DNA from: Chloroflexota bacterium
GTDB taxonomy: Bacteria > Chloroflexota > Dehalococcoidia > UBA3495
NCBI GenBank assembly: GCA_022571575.1
Contig: JACZXN010000020.1
Span: 1-12,071 of the forward strand
DNA length: 12,071 nucleotides
Direction: 5' to 3'
A program made the position numbers and the translations under genes. Of the stretch, positions 1 to 7,545 are shown one piece after another (position 1 is the stretch's first letter; each line of letters begins with the position of its first letter). The notes below the pieces were generated by a model. That model made no database searches. It was given only the letters and a program-made list of their open reading frames with translations, and was not told where the DNA came from.

Positions 1-151
1 CGGGCTCGGGAGCAGCGGGCTCCGGGGTCTGGGCGTGGAGGCTGCCGCTATGGGTAAGGGCCAACGGGATAAGTACGGCGAAGAAAGCCAATAGGGCGAT
101 GGCCCTCGGGAAGAGCTTGGCCGGAGCGGGGTATTGGAATATAGGACTCAT
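1..151 (-). CDS. Secreted or membrane-anchored protein, N-terminal fragment (3' end outside window)
   Basis: The reading frame opens with ATG at 151-149 and stays open to the left edge, giving the first 50 residues. They contain a basic-then-hydrophobic segment (about residues 11-34, core AIALLAFFAVLIPLAL). A possible signal-peptidase site follows around SLHA-Q near residue 41, then a Pro/Glu/Ala-rich stretch (TPEPAAPEP). An AGGG about 8-10 bases upstream is a plausible weak Shine-Dalgarno. The gene lies 88 bases downstream of actE on the same strand, so it is probably part of the ACIII operon. In related operons this place is often taken by oxidase subunits or assembly factors (CoxB, SCO1/SenC), but nothing visible in these 50 residues identifies it. 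It does not look like the start of a polytopic ActF, which would be expected here in the usual gene order. Confidence 0.6.
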   Translation of the reverse strand, partial: MSPIFQYPAPAKLFPRAIALLAFFAVLIPLALTHSGSLHAQTPEPAAPEP

Positions 152-239
152 ATATCAACCCTGGCCGGAAGCGCAACCCCAATACGTTCCGGGCCTTGTG
201 GTGGCATGGCTAGGTTATCTGGGCGGCTACTTGGGCCGG

Positions 240-794
240 CTATTTGGGAAGCGAGCCGATGTACTGGGCGATGGCGGTGCGCTCATCCGCGCTCAATAGT
301 TTGCCGAATGGCGGCATGACCGACGTGGGCCCAAGGGGCCGGGTGGTGGCCCCCAGCCTCGCTTCGATGAGCGCCGCCGGTCTGTTGGTGATGTCCGGGT
401 CCACGATGGGTTCATACCCGTAGTTGTCGCGCATCATGTTCAGCACCGGGCCGGCGCCCTTGGCGTCGGCGCCGTGGCACATCTGGCAGTTGACCAGGAA
501 TAGGCCGGCGCCGGTGTTGGTCACGATGGATGCGGGGGGCGGGTAGAAGGCCACCGCCTCGGCCACGCCGATGAGACGGGGTGGCTCATGGGACCGGTAG
601 GACTGCTGATAATGCTGTTCATAGAAGATATCCAACGGGTAGGTGCCCTGGCTGCAGCCGGCCGCCAGCAACCCCAAGAGCATGGCGGCTCCGAAGAACC
701 AGCGCTTCAGTCCGCGCCGGCGCCCGCCACTTTGGGGAAGGGCGACGCCGGAAGATCCGGACGTCGCAGGACGTGAATTGACCCGGTTTATCAT
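240..794 (-). CDS. actE: ActE: monoheme cytochrome c lipoprotein subunit of alternative complex III
   Basis: A 184-residue protein. After a basic N-terminal region (RRRGLKR, about 25-31) comes a hydrophobic stretch and a lipobox LAAGC with Cys47 as the lipidation site, so it is predicted to be anchored on the outer face of the membrane. One heme c site, CQMCH, is at 103-107. The later VMPPFG (Met160) is the likely distal axial ligand, as in class I cytochromes c. In ACIII this subunit is an electron exit heme that passes electrons to a soluble carrier or directly to cytochrome oxidase. The start ATG overlaps the actD stop (TAATG), with a G-rich SD-like stretch just upstream in actD, which points to translational coupling. 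The pre-lipobox segment is rather long (46 residues), so an internal start cannot be excluded. Family assignment rests on lipobox plus CXXCH plus position directly after actD. Confidence 0.9.
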   Translation of the reverse strand: MINRVNSRPATSGSSGVALPQSGGRRRGLKRWFFGAAMLLGLLAAGCSQGTYPLDIFYEQHYQQSYRSHEPPRLIGVAEAVAFYPPPASIVTNTGAGLFLVNCQMCHGADAKGAGPVLNMMRDNYGYEPIVDPDITNRPAALIEARLGATTRPLGPTSVMPPFGKLLSADERTAIAQYIGSLPK

Positions 795-1318
795 TAGGCC
801 CCCGGCCCTCCGTCATTACGTACCACGTCGATGGCCCCGGCCTGGGTCAGCAGGGTCTGGGTCTGAGTTAACTGGTCTTCTTCAACGTTGACCAATACTC
901 CGATGTACCCCTCGGTGATGCGGGTGTCGTAGAGGCCCTGCTTGAGCGCGGGCAGCCGCGACTCGAAGATGATTCCAATGATGGTGAAGATGATGGCGGT
1001 GAGCATGGTGCTTTCGTAGGTCACCACGGCCATGGGAGGCAGGGACAGGATCGGTTTGCCTCCCTGGACCAGGGGATAGGCCATCTGGGTCATCGAGGTC
1101 AGCAAGATGCCCACGGTGAGGCCGATCAAAGCACCGGCGAAGGGGAAGATGTAGAGCCGGTGAGGCTCGTGCCGCTCCCCGAACGCCCCCTCCGGATAGG
1201 GCGTATCGGTCAAAAAGTCGTAATCGGCCGGCGAAACGCCGGCGGCTTTGAGAGCATCGCCCGCATCGGCGGCGTGGTCGGCGCTTTCAAACAGCCCTAA
1301 GATTGGTAGCTTGGCCAT
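794..1318 (-). CDS. actD: ActD: two-helix membrane subunit of alternative complex III (DUF3341 type)
   Basis: A 174-residue protein with the standard ActD layout. It has a soluble N-terminal domain starting LPILGLFESADHAADAGDAL, which resembles other ActD proteins in being a short alpha/beta domain. Two transmembrane helices follow at about 56-77 and 97-118, then a short C-terminal soluble tail containing GVLVNVEEDQLTQTQTLL. It carries no heme or Fe-S motif. In ACIII structures ActD packs against the ActC membrane core and has no known redox role. The start at 1318 has a GAGGGAA Shine-Dalgarno about 9 bases upstream. It lies 75 bases downstream of actC, separated by a tandem repeat, and overlaps actE by one base. 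Confidence 0.9.
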   Translation of the reverse strand: MAKLPILGLFESADHAADAGDALKAAGVSPADYDFLTDTPYPEGAFGERHEPHRLYIFPFAGALIGLTVGILLTSMTQMAYPLVQGGKPILSLPPMAVVTYESTMLTAIIFTIIGIIFESRLPALKQGLYDTRITEGYIGVLVNVEEDQLTQTQTLLTQAGAIDVVRNDGGPGA

Positions 1319-1345
1319 TTTCTATTCCCTCGAGATGCCTACTCT

Positions 1346-1405
1346 TGGTTAGTGTTCCCGTGAATGGTCTTCACGCGGTTAGTCTTCACGCGGTCAGTCT
1401 TCCCG
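1346..1405 (-). repeat. Four tandem 15-bp units spanning the actC stop codon
   Basis: Read in the coding direction, positions 1405-1346 split exactly into four 15-bp units: CGGGAAGACTGACCG, CGTGAAGACTAACCG, CGTGAAGACCATTCA, CGGGAACACTAACCA. The first unit carries the last three actC codons (Arg-Glu-Asp) and its TGA stop. Because the unit is a multiple of three, the later copies keep the frame and supply two further in-frame TAA stops. This is visible directly in the sequence. It looks like repeated slippage or duplication of the gene end, not a regulatory site. Confidence 0.85.
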
Positions 1406-2785
1406 GAAGACCGCCGGGATGGTGACCCGGCCAATCCTGATTTCGGTCCTTAGTATCTCCCCCTCTTTGATGTCATAGAGCGGGATGAGCGGCACCACCC
1501 TGGCGATCGCCAACATCAGCATGGAGACCATGGCGAAGGTGCCGCCGATGATGAGCCATTCCACTATGCTTGGCCGGTAGGTGTACCAGTCAAAGGTCAG
1601 CAATTGTTTGCGGGCCAGGCCGGGCACGATGATCAAGAACCGCTCCAGCCACATGCCGATGTTCACCGAGACACAAGCGAAGGACATGATCCACAGGTTC
1701 CGGCGTCCGGAACGGCTGAGCCAGATGGAAACCGGCACGAAGTAGGTCAGCCCAACGAAGATGAACATCCAGATGTTCCACGGACTTATCATGAACTGGT
1801 AGGTTCTCACGGCCACCTCGTCGGCTTCCCGGCCGTATAAGCCGAAGATGACCTCCATGACGAAGAAGTAGAACCATCCGGTGGCCACCACGATCAGCAG
1901 GCGGCCCAGCGCATCGATGTGCTCGTGACGTATGTAGTTCTGCCAACCGTAGATGTAGCGCAGAATGATCAACACCAACGCGACGGCGGAAACGCCGGAG
2001 TGCACCGCGCCGACCACGAAGTAGGGGGCGAAGATGGTGGAGTGCCATGACTTGACCGACACCGCCATGCCGAAGTCCCAGGACACGATGCTGTGCACCG
2101 AGACGAACACCGGCAGGATCAGCGCCGAGAGCAGCACTCCGGCGATGACCTGCAGCTTCCATTGTCTGGGGTTGCCCTGCCAGCCCATGGCCAGCATCCC
2201 GTAGATGCGGTGGCTCAGGCCGGTGGTGCGGTCGCGCAATACGGCGAAGTCGGGTATCAAAGCGACCATGACGAACAGGATGCTGGACGTCAGGTAGGTG
2301 TAGACGGCGCTGGGGTCCCAGACCAACGGCGACCGGATGTTCGGCCAGATCCCGCGGGCGTAGTCGTATGGGACGAAGGGGAGGGTGTAGATCCAGTAGA
2401 CCGTGCGCCACGGGCGGCCGGTATGGATCAGCGGCATCATCATGGCCGTCAACAGTGAGAAGACGGTCAGTATCTCCGCGGCCCTGGTGGCGGGACGCCG
2501 CCATTCGGCCTTGGACAGGCGCAGGATGGCCGACAGCATCACGCCCGCGTGGCTGATGCCGATCCAGAAAACGAAGTTGGTGATGAAGAAGCCCCACATC
2601 ACCGGGCGGTTCAGGCCGGTAACCCCGAAGCCCTGGTTGATCAAGACGCCGGCGGCGCTCATGGCGACAAGCACGATGAAGCCAAGGATGCCGAAGGCGA
2701 TCCAGAACCACTTGGGCGAGTTCAGGATGCTCACCAGCAGTTCCCTGTTTACCTGTCTAGAATCTAGAGGTCTGCCTTCCTGCAT
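1394..2785 (-). CDS. actC: ActC: NrfD-family quinol-binding membrane subunit of alternative complex III
   Basis: A 463-residue polytopic protein with about ten hydrophobic segments, the normal ActC size. The stretch at about 64-90 (GFFITNFVFWIGISHAG) and the MMMPLIHTGRPWR block at 115-127 are typical of ActC/NrfD (PsrC) proteins, in which this region lines the quinol site near the membrane surface. Other prominent polar residues in the membrane part include His231, His248, His262 and Glu381. The C-terminal LIPLYDIKEGE matches the end of the neighbouring NrfD-like gene, showing that the two are distant paralogues. Role by family: oxidise menaquinol and pass electrons to the Fe-S clusters of ActB. 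ATG 2785 is supported by GGAG about 8 bases upstream. It is followed by actD and actE as in classical ACIII operons, which is why this paralogue, not the next one, is named ActC. Confidence 0.92.
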   Translation of the reverse strand: MQEGRPLDSRQVNRELLVSILNSPKWFWIAFGILGFIVLVAMSAAGVLINQGFGVTGLNRPVMWGFFITNFVFWIGISHAGVMLSAILRLSKAEWRRPATRAAEILTVFSLLTAMMMPLIHTGRPWRTVYWIYTLPFVPYDYARGIWPNIRSPLVWDPSAVYTYLTSSILFVMVALIPDFAVLRDRTTGLSHRIYGMLAMGWQGNPRQWKLQVIAGVLLSALILPVFVSVHSIVSWDFGMAVSVKSWHSTIFAPYFVVGAVHSGVSAVALVLIILRYIYGWQNYIRHEHIDALGRLLIVVATGWFYFFVMEVIFGLYGREADEVAVRTYQFMISPWNIWMFIFVGLTYFVPVSIWLSRSGRRNLWIMSFACVSVNIGMWLERFLIIVPGLARKQLLTFDWYTYRPSIVEWLIIGGTFAMVSMLMLAIARVVPLIPLYDIKEGEILRTEIRIGRVTIPAVFRED

Positions 2786-2861
2786 GATGCTCCGCGGTAT
2801 ACGTTGTCAGATGGTTCCCTAGGTTTATGGGCCCGCTTTCGACGTGGGAATGCAAGTCTGC

Positions 2862-4292
2862 CTACTCCGGTTTGGCCAACACCATATATTCTCCGCGCAT
2901 GAACTGGCCCCACCGTTGGTACATCGCGCCCTCCTTGACCTCCCAGAGAGAGAGCAGAGGGAGCAACTTGGTGGCGGCCAGGTAGACGAAGACGGCGGCC
3001 CCGATTCCCCCAACCACCATGAAAACGTCCCAGACGTCGGGATACACCGGAGGGGGAAGGTGCTCCAAGAACGAGTTGTATATCTCTGAACCTGGGGCAG
3101 CGTTGGCCGCCCCGACGAATATCCTGATATTGAACGCCAGGCCGCCGATTATCACCAGGAGCCCGGCAAGGGCCGGTCCCCAGGCGCTGCGGCGGACGGG
3201 ATTCCAGAGCAGAACGGAGAACGGGGCAACGAAACTGAATATCAGATTGGTGAGGAATACCCAACCGTAAGTCTCGAGAACCAGGTACTTGATGATATTC
3301 TGCTCCACCTCCAACCGGCCGTACCAGAAGGTGATGAAGAAGGCGAACAGGTGATAGACCCACAGTAGGGTCACTCCCAGCAGCACTTTGCTGGCCGACC
3401 AGAAGAGGGACTTGCCGATGTACCCTTCGTAGCCGCCCCAACGCCGCATGATGAACAGGACCACCAGTATGGCCCCAAGGGCCATCTGTAGGCTGGTGAT
3501 GCTGTAGATAACCGGGAAAATGGAGTCCTTCCATCCGGGGATCAGGCTCTGGGCATAATCGGAGCTGATCTCGAAGTGGACGAAGATCATGATCATGAAA
3601 TAGAAGGCGCCCAGCAATGCCAGCCCCGCCTTCTGCGTGTTCCATTGGCGCTTGGTGCCGTACCAATGACCGGCCAAACGGTTGTAGACCCAGCCCCTGA
3701 ACCCGGTGGCCGTGCCGCGGGACTCGGCCATGTCGGGCATGGCGGACACCCAGAGGATCGCCAACGAAGTCACGGCCAGGGAGGCCACCCCCAACAGGTC
3801 CCAAGCGTGGGGAGCGCCGATGGGACCCTCGAACCAGATGGTCCGGCGTAATGTCAGTTGCCCTTCCACCACCCCTTCAGGGTTTTCCAGAGCCGGAAGG
3901 AGGAACATCAGAGGGATGAACATCAGAAGGTTCAAGACTCCGACGATCGAGAACAACTCGCCGACCCTGGAAAGGGGCCGGCGCCAGTGGCTTTTGGTGA
4001 AGCGGAAAGCCACGACCACCAGGGGCCCGGCGCTCGATATCATGAACACCAAAGAGAATACGGCCATGTAATAGCCCCAGGGGGCTATCTCGCCGAATCC
4101 GTCGTCGACCGCCCGGGCCACGAATCCCACGATGCCGACGATGAACAAGACGCCCGTCACCATCAAAGCGATGGTGAACGGCCGAGGCATGGACCTAGTC
4201 TTTACCGACAGGTCCGCACTCATCGCCTTGGCATCTGGGAATACCCACATGCCGGCGTGCTGCCCGTGGCCTTTAGCTTCGACTGCTGCCAT
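2862..4292 (-). CDS. actF: Second NrfD-family membrane subunit, ActF-like, in displaced position
   Basis: A 476-residue polytopic membrane protein. A soluble N-terminus of about 35 residues (with MWVFPD) precedes roughly ten hydrophobic segments. The last of these ends in LLPLLSLWEVKEG, matching the LIPLYDIKEGE end of ActC. The SHWRRPLSRVGELFS block (101-115) parallels AEWRRPATRAAEILT in ActC (94-108). It is therefore a second NrfD-type quinol-site subunit. ACIII normally has two, ActC and ActF, with actF after actE; here the gene lies between actB2 and actC. I call it ActF-like because it is the less ActC-like of the pair, but an independently acquired NrfD is possible. The start ATG lies 4 bases after the actB2 stop (TAATTAGATG), suggesting coupled translation. 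76 bases separate it from actC. Confidence 0.78.
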   Translation of the reverse strand: MAAVEAKGHGQHAGMWVFPDAKAMSADLSVKTRSMPRPFTIALMVTGVLFIVGIVGFVARAVDDGFGEIAPWGYYMAVFSLVFMISSAGPLVVVAFRFTKSHWRRPLSRVGELFSIVGVLNLLMFIPLMFLLPALENPEGVVEGQLTLRRTIWFEGPIGAPHAWDLLGVASLAVTSLAILWVSAMPDMAESRGTATGFRGWVYNRLAGHWYGTKRQWNTQKAGLALLGAFYFMIMIFVHFEISSDYAQSLIPGWKDSIFPVIYSITSLQMALGAILVVLFIMRRWGGYEGYIGKSLFWSASKVLLGVTLLWVYHLFAFFITFWYGRLEVEQNIIKYLVLETYGWVFLTNLIFSFVAPFSVLLWNPVRRSAWGPALAGLLVIIGGLAFNIRIFVGAANAAPGSEIYNSFLEHLPPPVYPDVWDVFMVVGGIGAAVFVYLAATKLLPLLSLWEVKEGAMYQRWGQFMRGEYMVLAKPE

Positions 4293-4296
4293 CTAA

Positions 4297-5127
4297 TTAG
4301 GCCTTTTCCAACGGGAACGGTTCGACTATCTTCAGGTAGACCACGTTGGGCTTGGTGCCGATCTCTTCAAAGAGCCGGTAGACCCGGGTGTGTGCTTCAT
4401 CAACGTGCCCGCGGCGTTCCCGGGTCTCGATCTGCTCGTTGGCTTCGTCGAAGTAGGCTTTCACCGGGCCGGTCTCGTCATGCTGGTCGGCAAAATTCAA
4501 AGCGCTGGTCGGGCAGGCCTGGACGCAGGCAGGCAGGAAGTTGCCCTCCTTCATCTGCCGGTAGTTGAGCTTGCGGTTGGCGACGGGGATCCGTTCGCCG
4601 GTCAGGGGCTCCAGACCTCGCCGCTCGACGTTGACCTCGCCGCGGCGCAGGCGCTGCACACAGAAGGTGCACTTCTCCATGACGCCCCGGCTCCTGACGG
4701 TTACATCGGGGTTCAATTGGTTCCTGAAACTTGCCGGCCACACCGGTTCCCAGAAGTTGAAGAACCGGACGGTGTAGGGACAGTTGACCGAGCAATAGCG
4801 GGTTCCTATGCAACGGTTGTAGATCTGGACGTTCAACCCCTCGTCATTGTGGTAGGTGGCGAAAACCGGACACACCGGTTCGCAGGGGGCGTTCTCGCAG
4901 TGCTGGCACAGGATGGGGATGAACTTGGCCTTGACGTTGGGAAACTCTCCCTCCCAGTACCGCTCGATGCGGATCCATTCGTAGGCCCGCCGTTGCTGGA
5001 AATATTCCTTGGTGTTGATGGGGATGTTGTTCTCTGCCTGGCAGGCGACGACACAGGCCTGGCAGCCGGTACACCGGTCCAGGTCCACTACCATCCCCCA
5101 TTTGTGGTCTACGCGTTGAGTTACCAT
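4297..5127 (-). CDS. actB2: ActB2: four-cluster iron-sulfur subunit of alternative complex III, separate gene
   Basis: A 276-residue ferredoxin-type protein of the NrfC/PsrB/DmsB class. Cysteine groups are C19/C22/C25/C29, C74/C77/C82/C86, C106/C112/C116, C153/C156 and C201/C205. That makes 15 Cys in cluster motifs, not 16: the third group reads CIGTRYCSVNC and lacks one position. Fifteen ligands fit three [4Fe-4S] plus one [3Fe-4S], the set known for ACIII. It conducts electrons from the quinol site to the ActA hemes. In classical ACIII this domain is the C-terminal half of one ActB polypeptide; here it is a separate gene 67 bases after actB1. It has no signal peptide of its own, so I infer that it is exported bound to the Tat-bearing ActB1. 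ATG 5127 has AGG about 11 bases upstream. The actF-like gene starts 4 bases after its stop. Confidence 0.92.
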   Translation of the reverse strand: MVTQRVDHKWGMVVDLDRCTGCQACVVACQAENNIPINTKEYFQQRRAYEWIRIERYWEGEFPNVKAKFIPILCQHCENAPCEPVCPVFATYHNDEGLNVQIYNRCIGTRYCSVNCPYTVRFFNFWEPVWPASFRNQLNPDVTVRSRGVMEKCTFCVQRLRRGEVNVERRGLEPLTGERIPVANRKLNYRQMKEGNFLPACVQACPTSALNFADQHDETGPVKAYFDEANEQIETRERRGHVDEAHTRVYRLFEEIGTKPNVVYLKIVEPFPLEKA

Positions 5128-5153
5128 TGGCCAACCTGTCTATATTCTTCTTC

Positions 5154-5179
5154 GCTAATCTTTAAGGCTGATCTTTAAG
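5154..5179 (-). repeat. Two tandem 13-bp units between actB1 and actB2
   Basis: On the plus strand GCTAATCTTTAAG is followed directly by GCTGATCTTTAAG, differing at one base. It lies in the 67-base gap, before the actB2 Shine-Dalgarno. No dyad symmetry or known binding site is evident. It is one of three short tandem duplications at junctions of this operon. Confidence 0.7.
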
Positions 5180-5194
5180 CCGTCGCGGACGCCC

Positions 5195-7513
5195 TCAGGC
5201 ATTCTCCGGCTTGATGGTCTTGATGATTTCCTCGGCGGGCGTTACGCCAATCTCCACCGCCCTTGCGTCGCCCTCCAATTTGGAGATGCTAACGCTGTCG
5301 CCGGTCTTGGACAACCGCACCCTGGTCCCGGCCCATGCCAGAGAACCGGTGTCTTTGACCTGGGTCGTCTCCAAGATGTCCATCACGTTGGAACTCTCGG
5401 TGGCGGGCCGGTCGGTGGCGTAGTCGGAACCATGCCTGCGGCCCTGTCCGAATGGAACACTCACCACGTCCGGAGGGACGGCCGGGGTGGGATAGACCAC
5501 GGCCCGGATGGAATCCCTGGAGGATTCGATACGGACTATGTCCCCCTCTTTCAGTCCCAGCCTTTTGGCGGTGTTGTCGTTTAACTCCGCCCAGGTCTGC
5601 CAGGTGACGGTGGACAACGGGTCCGGCGTGGACTGGAGCCACGGGAGGTGGCCATTGTAACCGTCCAGCAGGGTGTTGTGGGAGAAGGGCACCAGGTAAA
5701 AAGAGTCGGCGCCGATGCCGATCCCCACGAAATCCGGGTCCGACGCCTTATCGGCGATGGTCCGCAGCAGCCCGTTGGGCGCCGGGACGTTGGTGGGCCC
5801 GGTGAAACCCTCGTCCCACCAACCGCCGCGCCGGAGCAGGCTGTTCCAGAAATCGTCGGCGGACGCTGCTTCGATGGAGCCCCGGTTCAGGGCGAACAAT
5901 GCGTCGGAGCCCTCGCGGAGCATGCTCTTGAAACTGGGCCATGGCAACTGTGATTCCCGCCCCAGTTCCTGGGCCATGGTCAACAGAACATCGGGGAAGC
6001 TCAGTGGGTCCAGGTCGGACAGCGGGTTAACCACCGGCTGCTGCATTCCCACAACTTGGTATCCGGGCCCCGGTTCGGAGATGTCGTCTCCCCAGTCTTC
6101 CAGGTATACCCGGTCGGGAAGGATGAGGTCGGCCATCGCACTGGTGTCATCCAAGAAGGGTGAGAAGCTGACCACGTATAGGTCGCCGGCCTGGGCGATG
6201 GCGTCTCTGAGGTGCAGGGAATCGGGCAGGCCGTGCACCGGGTCCACTCCATGGAGCAGCAGCAACTTGGTTTGGCCGGTGCGGATCTGCTCGGTGATGC
6301 GGGTCCAGTCTTCCAGGCCGCCCACCTTGCTGGAGGCGGGGACATTGTCCCAGGGGCTGCCCGGATTGAACTTCACACCGCCCTTGACGCCGACGCTGCC
6401 CACCAGGTAGTTGAGGGCGTAGATGGCTTCCAGGTTGAAGAGGCCGTTGCTCTGCGCTCCGGCGGAACCGCCGCCGATGGCGACGCCGGGCTGGGTCCGG
6501 GCGAAACTGCGCGCCAGCTTCTTCAGGAAGTCCACCGGGTCGCCGCCGGTCATCTCCGGGGTGAGACCAGCCTTGGAGACTATGTTCTCCGGCCGGAAAT
6601 TATTCAGGGCCTGGACACCGGCCTCGCCGCCAACCAGGGCGGCCACGTCCACGCCGTCGGCCTGGAGGTTTTCCGAGACGATGACCTGGGCCAGGCTGAG
6701 GGCCACGTGGCCTTCCCAGCCGGGCCGCACCGGCAGCCACTTGTCGGCGTTGGCCGCGGTCATGGAGAACCGGGAATCTATCTGATAGAACATGCCCCGG
6801 TCCCGTCCTTCGCCCTGCCGGAACTCGCCGTACCCGCGATTGTAACGGGTGGTAGAGCCCCAGGTGGAGAGGAAATCCGCGCCGAACGAAAGTATGAACC
6901 GGCTGTTTTCCAGATCGAAGTCGGGCAGCAAGTCCTGTTGGAAAACATTCTTGACCGCCGCCCGGTAGGTGTTGTTGTCGATGGCTTCAAAGGCCAGGTG
7001 CTCGCCGCCGATGGCGGAGGCGAACCGGTCTGCCAGGAGCCCGAGGTGTCCGCGAAGCGGCTCGGTGATCATCACCGAAGACGACCCGCGGGACTGGAGG
7101 GCGTTACGCAACGAGTCCATGGCGTTGGGCTGCCAACTCACCGGCAGGAACTGGCCGGACCCGCGAGGTCCGCTGCGCCGCAGGGGCGAGGCGATGCGGT
7201 CTGGATGGTACAGGGCCTGAAGACCGGCCTCGCAACGGGCGTGGGTCTTGCCCTGATTGATCGGGTAATAGGGGTTGCCCTGGATCTTCTTGGCCCGGCC
7301 TTCCATCACCCGGACGACGATCCCCTCGGGCGACGGGCAGGTCCGGCACAGGCTGGCGTACCAGTTGTCGCTACCCCGAACCAGGTCTTCGGGCAGCCGC
7401 ACGGGGCTCTGAATATCCAGCTCTCCGCGACGGATGCCGAATCCCTCACAGGCGACGGCTCCCACCGCTCCCAGGCCGGCCCAGGCAAGAAAGTTTCGCC
7501 GGGTTAGTTTCAT
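5195..7513 (-). CDS. actB1: ActB1: Tat-exported molybdopterin-oxidoreductase-like subunit of alternative complex III
   Basis: A 772-residue protein of the molybdopterin oxidoreductase superfamily, matching the N-terminal half of classical ActB. It starts with a twin-arginine signal TRRNFLAWAG (Arg5-Arg6) and a hydrophobic stretch ending at Cys22, which could be a Tat lipoprotein site (AVAC). ActB is lipidated in studied ACIIIs. The N-terminal cluster region is remodelled: CRTC (C56, C59) is present, the third ligand position is Glu63, and the usual fourth (LCAR) reads HARC, with Cys94 displaced by three residues. GADFLSTWGSTTRYNRGYGEFR (211-232) is typical of ActB/PsrA relatives. In ACIII this subunit has lost the Mo cofactor and is structural; the same is inferred here. 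ATG 7513 has a close AGG (AGGTAGATG). It follows actA by 32 bases. Confidence 0.92.
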   Translation of the reverse strand: MKLTRRNFLAWAGLGAVGAVACEGFGIRRGELDIQSPVRLPEDLVRGSDNWYASLCRTCPSPEGIVVRVMEGRAKKIQGNPYYPINQGKTHARCEAGLQALYHPDRIASPLRRSGPRGSGQFLPVSWQPNAMDSLRNALQSRGSSSVMITEPLRGHLGLLADRFASAIGGEHLAFEAIDNNTYRAAVKNVFQQDLLPDFDLENSRFILSFGADFLSTWGSTTRYNRGYGEFRQGEGRDRGMFYQIDSRFSMTAANADKWLPVRPGWEGHVALSLAQVIVSENLQADGVDVAALVGGEAGVQALNNFRPENIVSKAGLTPEMTGGDPVDFLKKLARSFARTQPGVAIGGGSAGAQSNGLFNLEAIYALNYLVGSVGVKGGVKFNPGSPWDNVPASSKVGGLEDWTRITEQIRTGQTKLLLLHGVDPVHGLPDSLHLRDAIAQAGDLYVVSFSPFLDDTSAMADLILPDRVYLEDWGDDISEPGPGYQVVGMQQPVVNPLSDLDPLSFPDVLLTMAQELGRESQLPWPSFKSMLREGSDALFALNRGSIEAASADDFWNSLLRRGGWWDEGFTGPTNVPAPNGLLRTIADKASDPDFVGIGIGADSFYLVPFSHNTLLDGYNGHLPWLQSTPDPLSTVTWQTWAELNDNTAKRLGLKEGDIVRIESSRDSIRAVVYPTPAVPPDVVSVPFGQGRRHGSDYATDRPATESSNVMDILETTQVKDTGSLAWAGTRVRLSKTGDSVSISKLEGDARAVEIGVTPAEEIIKTIKPENA

Positions 7514-7545
7514 CTACCTATGACCCTGTGTTGCATCGAAATCCA

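Noticed and set aside
163..195. Imperfect stem GGCCGGAA / TTCCGGGCC between actE and the left-edge gene as a terminator
   Set aside because: It has a bulge, a 16-base loop and no T-run, and the next gene lies in the same direction only 12 bases further on, so it is too weak to call.
2764..3804. 346-codon minus-strand frame overlapping the ActF-like gene
   Set aside because: Its translation is rich in Arg, Gly, Pro and His with no transmembrane pattern, while the overlapping frame encodes a clean NrfD-type membrane protein.
6212..7507. Long open frame on the plus strand opposite actB1 (431 codons)
   Set aside because: It is antisense to a well-supported Tat-signal oxidoreductase, has no recognisable motif, and is the kind of open frame expected in GC-rich coding DNA.
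5195..7513. Active molybdenum enzyme (polysulfide, DMSO or formate type) for actB1
   Set aside because: The pentaheme ActA, ActD and ActE neighbours define ACIII, and the Fe-S ligand set near the N-terminus is broken, as expected of the cofactor-free ActB1.
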